From WHUA01 sp963711215 (GTDB taxonomy: Bacteria; Pseudomonadota; Alphaproteobacteria; UBA8366): a DNA stretch of 64,000 nucleotides. The position numbers and the translations under genes are program-made. The DNA is taken from positions 124,001-188,000 of the forward strand of contig CAVQDH010000005.1 in assembly GCA_963711215.1 (NCBI GenBank), in the 5' to 3' direction. Below the pieces are notes generated by a model that was not told the origin of the DNA, made no database searches, and saw only the letters and a list, made by a program, of their open reading frames with translations. This document shows, in pieces, positions 19,658 through 28,532 of this stretch; the first letter of the stretch is position 1, and the number at the start of each line of letters is the position of its first letter.

Positions 19658-19990
19658 GCCGGGCGGCCGCGACCGAATTTCCGGTCAGCAACAGAGGTCG
19701 ATTGGCAACGGCATTGCCTTGGCGTTCTCTAGCCCGCGCACCGTCTCGGTCATCGGCTCTTCCCTGCTGCCCCGTTTGTCATCGACGACCGGATCGAGAG
19801 GACGGCTATCCGTCGTAGCGTTCCGTTCCGCGCGCGGTCGGATCGGCTTGGTACCCGATCTTGCCGGCCAAAGCGAGAATTTCCGTATCGCAACGGCTGC
19901 TTGCTGCCATGGTTGCCCCAAGTTTGCGGTCCTCTCAAATCCGGATATCCTTCGAAGGCATCGGACTGCCTGAACGAGGAGACCGCCGTC
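19658..19990. other. intergenic region between divergent genes
   Basis: About 330 bp separating the divergent EamA transporter and metallohydrolase genes. It must contain both promoters, but no confident -35/-10 pair or operator stands out. The GAGGAG sequence at its plus-strand end (about 19977-19982) is the ribosome site for the downstream TTG start. No coding pattern is seen on either strand. Confidence 0.5.
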
Positions 19991-20827
19991 TTGACGGAAC
20001 CGGACAGCTACGCCCTGTACGCGGTGCGCTACGCCCACAACGCCCATCGCAAGCGCAGCCACAGCTTCCTTGTCCGGCCGCAGGGCGGCGACCCGCATGA
20101 TGGACCGATGCCGATGGACTATTACGTGTGGGGCGCCAAGGGGGCGAACCGGACCGTCGTCGTCGACATGGGCTTCACGGAAGAGACAGCCCGCCGCCGC
20201 AAGCACGAGTTCTTCCGCTGCCCCAGCGACGGGCTGCGCCTGGTCGACATAGACCCGGCCAAGGTTGACGACGTGATCGTCACGCATATGCATTGGGATC
20301 ATTGCGGCAATTTCGACAAGTTTCCCAATGCCCTCTTTCACCTCCAGGAAGAAGAGCTGCGCTACGTCACCGGGCGGGACGTGCACTGGAAAGGCTTCAA
20401 GACGGGTGTTTCAGTGGAAGACGTCTGTTCGCTCGTCCGCACGACTTATAAGGAACGGGTCGTCTTTCACGATGGCGAGGCCGAGATCGCGCCGGGTGTC
20501 AGCGTCCATTTCGTCGGCGGCCATACCCGGGGCCAGCAGATCGCCCGTATCCATACCAAGCGCGGCTGGGTCGTGGTCGCCTCGGATGCGGCGCATTATT
20601 ATGCCAATCTGCAGCAGCGGAACCCCTTCCCCGCCGTCTACAACGTCGGCGAAAATCTTCTGTCCTTCGACACCGCGCGCCGGCTCGCCGCTTCGGACGA
20701 CCACATCATCCCGGGCCACGACCCGCTGGTGATGCGCCAGTACCCGGCGCCGTCCCCCGACCTGGAGGGAATTGCGGTCCGATTGGACGTAGCGCCGCGG
20801 CAAATAGAAGCAAATCTGCGCCCATAG
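19991..20827 (+). CDS. MBL-fold metallohydrolase, N-acyl homoserine lactonase-like
   Basis: A 278-residue metallo-beta-lactamase fold protein. The dinuclear zinc motif HMHWDH is at residues 99-104 (His99, His101, Asp103, His104). Further ligands are in VGGHTRGQQ, SDAAHYY and PGHDP. The start is taken as the TTG at 19991 because GAGGAG lies upstream and the conserved fold begins just after; no nearby in-frame ATG fits. The AttM/AiiA lactonase subgroup opens lactone rings, so it could degrade AHL signals or a metabolic lactone. No LuxI/LuxR genes are nearby. Confidence 0.82.
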   Translation: MTEPDSYALYAVRYAHNAHRKRSHSFLVRPQGGDPHDGPMPMDYYVWGAKGANRTVVVDMGFTEETARRRKHEFFRCPSDGLRLVDIDPAKVDDVIVTHMHWDHCGNFDKFPNALFHLQEEELRYVTGRDVHWKGFKTGVSVEDVCSLVRTTYKERVVFHDGEAEIAPGVSVHFVGGHTRGQQIARIHTKRGWVVVASDAAHYYANLQQRNPFPAVYNVGENLLSFDTARRLAASDDHIIPGHDPLVMRQYPAPSPDLEGIAVRLDVAPRQIEANLRP

Positions 20828-20961
20828 CGGGAATTGACTCGCCTCTGACGGGGTTCTAGTTAAACCCTATGGGAGGATTGGTCCGGACATAATAAGGCCG
20901 GCTGACTGGCCGTGGGCCGTGTCCGGAACTCAAATCCCCTGCAATGTGAGGGAGTTGCACC

Positions 20962-21936
20962 ATGCGCGACGGCATCGACGTCCATGTCTGCGAAGTCGGC
21001 CTGCGGGACGGTCTGCAGAACATCAAGACCTTCTTCCCGACGGACCAGAAAATAGCCTGGATCGCGGCGGAGGCCGCCGCCGGCATGCCCGAAATCGAAG
21101 TCTGCTCCTTCGTCCCGCCCAAGCTGATCCCGCAGTTCAGCGACGCCGGCGAGGTCTGCGCTGCGGCGCTGAAAACCGCGGAAAAGCACGAAAATTTCGT
21201 CGTTTCGGCCCTCATGCCCAACCTCAAGGGCGCGGAGAACGGCATCGCAGCAGGAGTCCATAAGCTCAATTACGTCACCTCGGTCAGCGAGGGCCACAAC
21301 ATGGCCAACGTCCGGCGGACGACCGACGAATCCGTCGCCGCCTTCCGCCAGATCGTGGCGCTCCGTGACCAGAAGGCGAAGGAGACGGGCCGCCGCGTGC
21401 GCCTGCTGGCAGGTCTCGCCACCTCCTTCGGCTGCACCATCGAGGGTAAGGTCGATCCGGCCGCCGTCCTCCGCCTCGCCGAGAAGTTCCTCGATGCCGG
21501 CGCCGACGAGCTTTCGGTCGCCGACACGGTGGGCTACGCCAACCCGGCGCAGGTAAAGAGCCTGCTCAAGATGATGTTCGACACCTTCGGCAAGGACCTG
21601 AAGCTGACCGTTCACCTGCACGATACGCGCGGGCTCGGCATCGCTAACGCCAGCGCCGCGCTGGAAGCCGGCGCCCGGCGCTTCGACGCCTCGCTCGCCG
21701 GCCTCGGCGGCTGCCCTTACGCGCCAGGCGCGACCGGTAATGTCGTGATGGACGATCTCGTCTTCATGCTGGAATCGATGGGGCTCCGGACTGGCGTCGA
21801 CCTCGACAAGCTGGTGGCGGTCCGGGAGATCGTCGGGCGCAACCTGCCGGGCGAGACGCTGTATGGCGGTCTGGCGAAGTCCGGTCCGCCCAAGGGCTAT
21901 GTCCCGGCGTCACGCCTCGCGGCGGCGGCCGAATAG
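20962..21936 (+). CDS. hydroxymethylglutaryl-CoA lyase family protein
   Basis: A 324-residue TIM-barrel DRE-metallolyase. It shows the family start VCEVGLRDGLQNI, the VHLHDTRGLG metal-binding segment and the catalytic-cysteine loop GLGGCPYAPGATGN. It cleaves HMG-CoA-like 3-hydroxyacyl-CoAs to acetyl-CoA and an acetoacetate-type product. It heads a plus-strand run with acyl-CoA dehydrogenases, a MaoC hydratase and a CoA-transferase, indicating degradation of a branched acid. GGGAG precedes the ATG at 20962. Confidence 0.9.
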   Translation: MRDGIDVHVCEVGLRDGLQNIKTFFPTDQKIAWIAAEAAAGMPEIEVCSFVPPKLIPQFSDAGEVCAAALKTAEKHENFVVSALMPNLKGAENGIAAGVHKLNYVTSVSEGHNMANVRRTTDESVAAFRQIVALRDQKAKETGRRVRLLAGLATSFGCTIEGKVDPAAVLRLAEKFLDAGADELSVADTVGYANPAQVKSLLKMMFDTFGKDLKLTVHLHDTRGLGIANASAALEAGARRFDASLAGLGGCPYAPGATGNVVMDDLVFMLESMGLRTGVDLDKLVAVREIVGRNLPGETLYGGLAKSGPPKGYVPASRLAAAAE

Positions 21937-21952
21937 GGAAAAGCATTCGATA

Positions 21953-23141
21953 ATGGACCCAATCGACGTCTCCTTCCCGGCCGCGGACGATTATCCGGAG
22001 CTCCGCGAGTCGGTCGCCAAGCTTTGCGCCGACTTTCCCATCTTCTTACTGGCGTGATCTCGAGACGCAGCCGCCGTCGCACAGCTATCCCACCGAATTC
22101 GTCAAGGCGCTGACCGATGCAGGATATCTGGCGGCCCTCATTCCCGAGGAATATGGCGGTTCCGGGCTGCCGCTCCGCGCCGGCGCGGTGATCCTCGAGA
22201 CGGTGAACGCCATGGGCGGCAGCGCCTCCGCCTGCCACGCCCAGATGTACACCATGGGCACGGTGCTGCGGCACGGCAGCACGGAGCAGAAAAACGAATA
22301 CCTGCCGAAGATTGCGAAGGGCGAGCTCCGCCTCCAGGCTTTTGCGATTACCGAGCCGACAACCGGCTCCGACACGACGCAGCTCAAGACCCGCGCGATC
22401 AAGGACGGCAACGGCTACATCATCCGCGGCCAAAAGGTCTGGACCAGCCGGGCGGCGCATTCGGACCTGATGCTGCTGCTCGCCCGCACCACGCCGGCCG
22501 ACCAGGTGCAAAAGCGGACGCACGGCATCTCCACCTTCCTGGTCGACATGCGCGAAGCCAAGGGCAAGGGCATGGAGATCAAGCCGATCGACGCGATGGT
22601 GAACCACAACACCACCGAGATCTTCTTCGACGACCTGCGCATTCCCGCCTCCAGCCTGATCGGCGAGGAGGGCAAAGGTTTCCGCTACATTCTCGACGGC
22701 ATGAACGCGGAGCGCTGCTTCGTCTCGACCGAGGCGATCGGCAACGGCCGCTTTTTCGTCAAGAAGGCCGTCGACTACGCCAACGAGCGCGTCGTCTTCG
22801 GCCGCCCGATCGGGCAGAACCAGGGTATCCAGTTCCCGATCGCGGCGGCCTACGCGCAACTCGAAGCGGCCGACCTCATGGTGCGCAAGGCGACGGCGAT
22901 GTATGACGCGGGTCTGCCCTGCGGCGCCGAGGCGAACGTCGCGAAATTCCTGTCGGGCGAAGCGGCCTGGGCCTGCGCCGAGGCCTGCTTCACGACGCAT
23001 GGCGGCTTCGCCTTCGCCCGCGAATACGACGTCGAGCGCAAATGGCGCGAATGCCGCCTGTCGCGCAACGCGCCGGTCGCGCCCAACATGATCATGAATT
23101 TCATCGGCCAGCATGTCCTCGGCATGCCGCGCTCTTACTAG
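21953..23141 (+). pseudogene. acyl-CoA dehydrogenase, N-terminal frameshift
   Basis: The ATG at 21953 opens a frame (MDPIDVSFPAADDYPELRES) that stops at 22057. Beyond one extra T at about 22046-22047 the sequence continues as YWRDLETQ...SYPTEF and the rest of a normal acyl-CoA dehydrogenase to 23141 (FAITEPTTGSDTTQL flavin/substrate region, catalytic-base region near TTHGGFAFAREY). The neighbouring paralogue at 23169 shows the expected intact N-terminus (GEYWRKLED). The pair are obvious tandem duplicates. If expressed as read, an in-frame start near 22188 would give a protein missing about 75 residues. Role: alpha,beta-desaturation of an acyl-CoA with FAD. Confidence 0.85.
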
Positions 23142-23168
23142 AGACCGAGAAGAGGACAGCCGTCAGCC

Positions 23169-24356
23169 ATGAGCGACACCGAAACCATGATCGGCATCGG
23201 CGAGGACTATCCCGACATCCGCGACGCGGTGCGGAAAATGTGCGCCGGATTTCCAGGCGAATATTGGCGCAAGCTGGAGGACCAAACGGTCGAGGGAAGC
23301 TATCCGACCGAATTCGTGAAAGCCCTGACGGAATCCGGCTTCCTCGCCTGCCTCATCCCCGAGGAATACGGTGGGGCGGGCCTGCCGATCCGCGCCGGCG
23401 CGGTCATCCTGGAAACGGTGCATGAGACCGGCTGCAGCGCCGGTGCGGCGCACGCGCAGATGTACACGATGGGCACGGTGCTGCGGCACGGCACGAAAGA
23501 ACAGAAGGAAAATTACCTGCCGAAGATCGCGAGCGGCGAGCTACGCCTGCAAGCTTTCGGCGTGACCGAACCAACGACCGGCTCCGACACGACCCAGCTC
23601 AAGACCCGCGCCGAGCGCGACGGCAACGGCTACCGCGTCAACGGCCAGAAGGTGTGGACCAGCCGGGCGCTGCATTCGGACCTGATGCTGCTGCTGGCGC
23701 GCACGACCCCTGCCGATCAGGTGAAGAAGCGCAGCGACGGCTTGTCCTGTTTCCTGGTCGACCTGCGCGAAGCCAAGGGCAAGGGCTGCGACATTCGCCC
23801 GCTCGACGCCATGATCAACCACAACACCACCGAGGTGTTCTTCGACAATCTGTGGATCCCGGCCTCGAGCCTGATCGGCGAGGAAGGCAAAGGCTTCCGC
23901 TACATCCTCGACGGCATGAACGCCGAGCGCATCCTGATCTCGGCCGAAGGGCTGGGCGACTGCAAGTTCTTCATCAACAAGGGCGTTGCCTATTCCAAGG
24001 AGCGCGTCGTCTTCGGCCATCCGATCGGCCAGTATCAGGGCATCCAGTTTCCGCTCGCCAAGGCCTACGCGGAATACCAGGCAGCCGACATCATGGCGCG
24101 CAAGGCCGCCGCCCTGTTCGACGCCGGCCTACCCTGCGGCGCGGAAGCCAACATGGCGAAGCATCTGTCGGCCGAGGCGGCCTGGGCCTGCGCCGAAGCC
24201 TGCTTTACGACCCATGGCGGCTTCGCCTTCGCCCGGGAATACGACGTGGAGCGCAAATGGCGTGAGACGCGGCTGCTGCGCACGGCGCCGATCTCGACCA
24301 ACATGATCCTCGCCTATATCGGCCAGCACGTGCTGGGGATGCCGCGGTCCTATTAA
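23169..24356 (+). CDS. acyl-CoA dehydrogenase
   Basis: A 395-residue full-length acyl-CoA dehydrogenase: helical N-domain, middle beta-barrel (FGVTEPTTGSDTTQL) and C-terminal helical domain with RVVFGHPIGQYQGIQF and TTHGGFAFAREYDVER. It closely parallels the preceding gene along its whole length, including VLRHG and WTSRALHSDLM, so the two arose by tandem duplication. Electrons go to ETF. The substrate is probably an intermediate of the same catabolic route as the HMG-CoA-lyase-like gene. Confidence 0.93.
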   Translation: MSDTETMIGIGEDYPDIRDAVRKMCAGFPGEYWRKLEDQTVEGSYPTEFVKALTESGFLACLIPEEYGGAGLPIRAGAVILETVHETGCSAGAAHAQMYTMGTVLRHGTKEQKENYLPKIASGELRLQAFGVTEPTTGSDTTQLKTRAERDGNGYRVNGQKVWTSRALHSDLMLLLARTTPADQVKKRSDGLSCFLVDLREAKGKGCDIRPLDAMINHNTTEVFFDNLWIPASSLIGEEGKGFRYILDGMNAERILISAEGLGDCKFFINKGVAYSKERVVFGHPIGQYQGIQFPLAKAYAEYQAADIMARKAAALFDAGLPCGAEANMAKHLSAEAAWACAEACFTTHGGFAFAREYDVERKWRETRLLRTAPISTNMILAYIGQHVLGMPRSY

Positions 24357-24435
24357 CGATAAAGGCCGATCGAACGCACGACACCGGCCGTGTCGCGCGG
24401 CAAGGTGAATGGGCCGGTTATTGAACGCGGGGATT

Positions 24436-24957
24436 ATGCAGATGGCGTATGGCAGCAGGAAGGTGGGAGAGAACCGTTACCGGGAGGATATCGGGCGGTA
24501 TTACGAGGATTTTCAGGTGGGAGACGTCTATGAGCATCGTCCGGGGCGGACGATCAGCGAGGCGGACAACACCTGGTTCACGCTCATCACGATGAACAAG
24601 CACCCGGTGCATTTCGATGCGCACTACGCGGCGAAGAGCGAGTTCAAGAAGCCGCTGGTCAACAGCGCCCTCACGCTGTCGATCGTCGCCGGCATGAGCG
24701 TCAGCGACACCAGCCAGAAGGCGATCGCCAATCTCGGCTGGAACGACATCCGGCTCACGGCGCCGGTCTTCATCGGCGATACGCTCTATGCCGAGAGCGA
24801 GGTGCTCGACAAGCGCGAATCCAAATCCCGGCCGACGCAAGGCATCGTGACGATCAAGACGATCGGTAAGAAGGCGGACGGCACGGTCTTCATGACCTAT
24901 GAGCGGACGATGCTGATCCCGAAGCGCGGGCACGGCGTCGACGATCTGATGGAGTGA
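24436..24957 (+). CDS. MaoC family dehydratase
   Basis: About 173 residues of a single hotdog-fold MaoC enzyme (FQVGDVYEHRPGRTISEADN, PVHFDAHYA with the catalytic Asp/His pair, GDTLYAESEVLDKRES). This subgroup includes mesaconyl- and crotonyl-CoA hydratases. The stop overlaps or abuts the start of the next dehydrogenase, so it is translationally coupled to it. Starts at 24409, 24436 or 24442 are possible; 24436 follows a GGGG-containing leader. Adds water to the enoyl-CoA produced by the dehydrogenases. Confidence 0.87.
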   Translation: MQMAYGSRKVGENRYREDIGRYYEDFQVGDVYEHRPGRTISEADNTWFTLITMNKHPVHFDAHYAAKSEFKKPLVNSALTLSIVAGMSVSDTSQKAIANLGWNDIRLTAPVFIGDTLYAESEVLDKRESKSRPTQGIVTIKTIGKKADGTVFMTYERTMLIPKRGHGVDDLME

Positions 24958-24962
24958 CCCAG

Positions 24963-26123
24963 ATGACAGCAACCACGGAACAAGCCGAACAGGAAATTCT
25001 CATCCTGGACGCGGTGGATCGCTTCTTGGACCGTGACGTCAAGCCATACGTCATGGAGCTCGAGCACAACGACACCTACCCCGCCGAAATCGTCGAGAAG
25101 ATGAAGGAGCTCGGCCTGTTCGGCTCCGTGATTGCGGAAGAATACGGCGGGCTCGGCCTGTCCTGCCTGACCTATGCGAAGATCGTCGAGCGCGTCGCGC
25201 GTGTCTGGATGTCGCTGTCCGGCATCTTCAATTCGCATCTCATCATGGCGTCCGCCGTGCAGCGATGCGGCACCGAAGCGCAGAAGCGGAAATGGCTGCC
25301 GAAATTCGCCAGCGGGGAAATCCGCGGCGGGTTGGCGCTGACCGAGCCGAATTGCGGCACCGACCTGCAGGCGATCCGCACGCGCGCCGTCAAGCAGGGC
25401 AGCGGCTACATCGTCAACGGCACGAAGACGTGGATTTCGAATGGGATTTACGGCACCTGCTTCGCTGTGATGGTCAAGACCGACACGGAGATTCAGCCGC
25501 GTCACAAGGGAATCAGCCTGTTCCTGATCGAGAAGGGCGAGGGTTTTCGCGTCTCACGGAAGCTGGAGAAGCTCGGCTACAAGGGGATCGATTCAGCCGA
25601 GTTGATTTTCGACGACTGCTTCGTGCCTGGGGAAAACCTGATTGGCGGGAAAGAAGGGGAAGGGTTCAAGCAAGTGATGGGCGGGCTCGAGCTCGGCCGG
25701 ATCAACGTCGCCGCGCGTGGCGTCGGCGTGGCGCAGGCCTCGCTCGACGAGGCGGTGAAATATTCCCAGCAGCGCCAGACCTTCGGCAAGCCGATCGCCG
25801 AGCACCAGGCGATCCAGCTCAAGCTCGCCGACATGGCGACGCGCTGCGAGGCGGCCCGGCTGCTCACTCACCGGGCGGCGGAAGCTTTCGACCGCGGCGA
25901 GCGCTGCGACATGGAGGCGGGCATGGCCAAGCTGTTCGCGACCGAGGCCGCCGTCACCAACTCCATGGAGTCGATGCGCGTGCATGGCGGCTACGGCTAT
26001 TCCAAGGAGTTTCCGGTCGAACGCTTCTATCGCGACGCCCCGCTGCTCACCATCGGCGAAGGCACCAACGAGCTGCAGCGCATCATCATCGCGCGCCAGC
26101 TCATCCAGCGAAACCCGATCTAG
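24963..26123 (+). CDS. acyl-CoA dehydrogenase
   Basis: A 386-residue acyl-CoA dehydrogenase of a different subgroup from the two upstream. Signatures are LTEPNCGTDLQAIRT, RQTFGKPIAEHQAIQLKLAD and VHGGYGYSKEFPVERFYRD. The ATG at 24963 has GGAG eight bases upstream, within the end of the MaoC gene. It resembles isovaleryl/glutaryl-like enzymes; exact substrate unknown. It lies between the hydratase and a CoA-transferase in one operon. Confidence 0.93.
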   Translation: MTATTEQAEQEILILDAVDRFLDRDVKPYVMELEHNDTYPAEIVEKMKELGLFGSVIAEEYGGLGLSCLTYAKIVERVARVWMSLSGIFNSHLIMASAVQRCGTEAQKRKWLPKFASGEIRGGLALTEPNCGTDLQAIRTRAVKQGSGYIVNGTKTWISNGIYGTCFAVMVKTDTEIQPRHKGISLFLIEKGEGFRVSRKLEKLGYKGIDSAELIFDDCFVPGENLIGGKEGEGFKQVMGGLELGRINVAARGVGVAQASLDEAVKYSQQRQTFGKPIAEHQAIQLKLADMATRCEAARLLTHRAAEAFDRGERCDMEAGMAKLFATEAAVTNSMESMRVHGGYGYSKEFPVERFYRDAPLLTIGEGTNELQRIIIARQLIQRNPI

Positions 26124-26139
26124 CGCGGAGCGGATAGCA

Positions 26140-27336
26140 ATGCTGCCACTGGAAGGCGTGCGCGTTCTATCCGTCGAGCAATACGGCGCCGGCCCGTGGG
26201 GCACGCAGTATCTCGCGGATATCGGCGCCGAAGTCATCAAGATCGAGAACCCGAACGACGGCGGCGATATGTCCCGCGCCGTCGGCCCCTTCTTCATCGG
26301 CGACGGCAAGGGGTCGAGCGACAGCCTGTTTTACCAGACCTTCAATCGAAACAAGCGCAGCCTGACGCTCAACCTGTCCGCCGAGGAAGGCCAGACGATC
26401 TTTCATGCGCTGGTCAAAACGGCGGACGCCGTCACCTGCAACCTTCGCGGCGACGTGCCGGCCAAGCTCGGACTGACCTACGAGACGCTGGGCAAGATCA
26501 ACCCGAAGATCGTGTGTTCCTTCCTGACTGCCTATGGCCGCGACAGCGAGCGCGCCGCCTGGCCCGGCTATGACTACCTCATGCAGGCCGAGACGGGCTA
26601 TTTCTCGCTCACTGGCGAGCCGGGTACGCCGCCGGCGCGCTTCGGCCTGTCGATCGTCGACCTGATGACGGGCCTTGCCATGGCTTACGCCACCGTGTCG
26701 GCCGTGCTGAACGCGCGGGCGACCGGCACCGGACGCAACATCGACGTCAGCCTGTTCGATCTCGCGCTGACGAATGTCTCCTACCCCGCGACCTGGTTTC
26801 TCAACACCGGCCACGTCCAAGGACGCGAGCCGCGCTCCGGCCATCCGGCGCTCGTCCCTTGCGCCCAATACAAGACAAAAGACGGCTGGGTCTTTCTCAT
26901 GTGCAATAAGGAGAAGTTCTGGCCGATTCTGTGCGAGATGATCGGCCATCCCGAATGGGGCAAGGATCCGCGCTTCCTCACCTTCAAGGACCGCCTGGCC
27001 CACCGGTCGCTGATCCAGGACATGCTCGACGAGACGCTGTCGGCCCGAACGACGGACGAATGGCTGGCGACGTTCGGCGGCCGGGTCCCTGCCGCCCCGA
27101 TCTACGACGTGAAGCAGGCGCTCGAGAATCCGTTTGTCGCGGCGCAAGGCATGATCCAAACACTGACGCACAAGGACGGCACGGAATTCCGCATGGTCGA
27201 CGGTCCCTTCCAGACCGGCGAGCCAACACCCAACCGGCCGGGCCCTGAGCTGGGCGAGGACACTGATGCGCTGCTGAAAGAGCTTGGGCTCGACTCAGAG
27301 CGCGTTGCGGCGTTGCGCAAGGAAAGGATCGTCTAA
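26140..27336 (+). CDS. CaiB/BaiF family CoA-transferase
   Basis: A 398-residue class III CoA-transferase (MLPLEGVRVLSVEQYGAGPW, GADVIKIE-like segment GAEVIKIENPNDGGD, NRNKRSLTLNLSAEEG, catalytic Asp region near YDYLMQAETGYFS). It moves CoA between carboxylic acids. It begins 16 bp after the dehydrogenase and is the last gene of the 20.9-27.3 kb operon. It likely activates the starting acid of that pathway or recycles CoA from its product. Confidence 0.93.
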   Translation: MLPLEGVRVLSVEQYGAGPWGTQYLADIGAEVIKIENPNDGGDMSRAVGPFFIGDGKGSSDSLFYQTFNRNKRSLTLNLSAEEGQTIFHALVKTADAVTCNLRGDVPAKLGLTYETLGKINPKIVCSFLTAYGRDSERAAWPGYDYLMQAETGYFSLTGEPGTPPARFGLSIVDLMTGLAMAYATVSAVLNARATGTGRNIDVSLFDLALTNVSYPATWFLNTGHVQGREPRSGHPALVPCAQYKTKDGWVFLMCNKEKFWPILCEMIGHPEWGKDPRFLTFKDRLAHRSLIQDMLDETLSARTTDEWLATFGGRVPAAPIYDVKQALENPFVAAQGMIQTLTHKDGTEFRMVDGPFQTGEPTPNRPGPELGEDTDALLKELGLDSERVAALRKERIV

Positions 27337-27358
27337 ACTTCTCGGTGCACGCGGTCCG

Positions 27359-28333
27359 TCAGGGTATCGTGAGGTAGTGGATGCTGAAGAGCTGCGCCTC
27401 GTCGACCCAGACCTTGGCCGGATCGAAACCCGCCTTCTTCGCTAGCCGGCGAAACTCATCGATGCCGTATTTGTGCGAGTTCTCGGTGTGGATCGATTCG
27501 CCTTCGGCAAAGCGGAAAACGCTGCCGTCGACTTGCACCGCTTGATCGGCCGTGCTGTAGAGATGCATCTCGACCCGGCCTTCGGCCGCATTGTAATGCG
27601 CCCGATGACGGAAACGCGCTACGTCGAAATCGGCGCCGAGCTCGTGATTGATGCGGCGTAGCAAGTTGAGATTGAAGGCCGCCGTCACACCCTGTGAATC
27701 ATTGTAAGCGGCGTCCAGGATGGCGACGTCCTTTTTCAAATCGATTCCAATCACCATGGCGCCACCGGAGCCGAGGAAATCGGCGGCATTCGCCAAGAAG
27801 CGTTGCGCATCGTCGGGCTTGAAATTGCCGAGCGTGGAACCCGGGAAGAACCCGACCCGGCGGGCATCCGGCCGATGGACCGGCGGCCTGACCCGGAACG
27901 GCTTCGTGAAATCGGCGCAGACTGCGTGGACATCCAGCTTGGGATAGTCCGCCGCCAGCGTCTTGGCAGCCTCCAATAAATGCTTCCGCGAAATATCGAC
28001 CGCTACGTACGCGGCCGGCCGGTCCAGCGCATCGAGCAACGGGCGCACTTTCTTCACCGAGCCGCATCCGTATTCGATGATATGGGCGTGCGGCCCTATA
28101 TGGCGCGCCAGGTCCCGGCTTATCTCGTTAAGCAGCGCAACTTCCGTGCGAGTCGGATAGTACTCGGGAAGCTCGCAGATATCGTCGAACAGCTGCGATC
28201 CCCGCTGGTCATAAAAAAATTTGCAGGGCAGCGTCTTCTGCCGCTCGCTCAAGCCGCCGATAACTTCCGAGAGGAAATCGTCCGGTTCCGGCTCTAGATC
28301 GTCGAAAGATTGGAGCAGGTCGTGAGGACTCAT
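27359..28333 (-). CDS. egtD: L-histidine N-alpha-methyltransferase
   Basis: A 324-residue EgtD/DUF2260-type SAM methyltransferase: FFYDQRGSQLFDDICELPEYYPTRTE region, EYGCGSVKK SAM-binding loop, GSTLGNF, and the C-terminal EIHTENSHKY-like segment (ESIHTENSHKYG). It trimethylates histidine to hercynine, the first step of ergothioneine synthesis. The partner oxygenase EgtB, usually adjacent, is not present here. The gene ends 23 bp from the convergent CoA-transferase. The ATG at 28333 is supported by family length. Confidence 0.9.
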   Translation of the reverse strand: MSPHDLLQSFDDLEPEPDDFLSEVIGGLSERQKTLPCKFFYDQRGSQLFDDICELPEYYPTRTEVALLNEISRDLARHIGPHAHIIEYGCGSVKKVRPLLDALDRPAAYVAVDISRKHLLEAAKTLAADYPKLDVHAVCADFTKPFRVRPPVHRPDARRVGFFPGSTLGNFKPDDAQRFLANAADFLGSGGAMVIGIDLKKDVAILDAAYNDSQGVTAAFNLNLLRRINHELGADFDVARFRHRAHYNAAEGRVEMHLYSTADQAVQVDGSVFRFAEGESIHTENSHKYGIDEFRRLAKKAGFDPAKVWVDEAQLFSIHYLTIP

Positions 28334-28532
28334 CGATCTTCTGGAGATGATGCCGCCTTCCGGCGCGAATGGGCACTACCCTAACGCAGGCCTCCCCATA
28401 CCGCAAACACACGTGTAGTTGAGCGCCCGATATCGAGCGAACGGCCGCGGCTGGCCTTCAGTTCCAATTTCTGCAAGACTGTTACAGATTTATGACGTAA
28501 TATCGGGCCCTTGATCAAATAAATCCCATCCC

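Noticed and set aside
21953..24356. Direct repeat of over 1 kb
   Set aside because: Explained by tandem duplication of two acyl-CoA dehydrogenase genes, not a mobile element.
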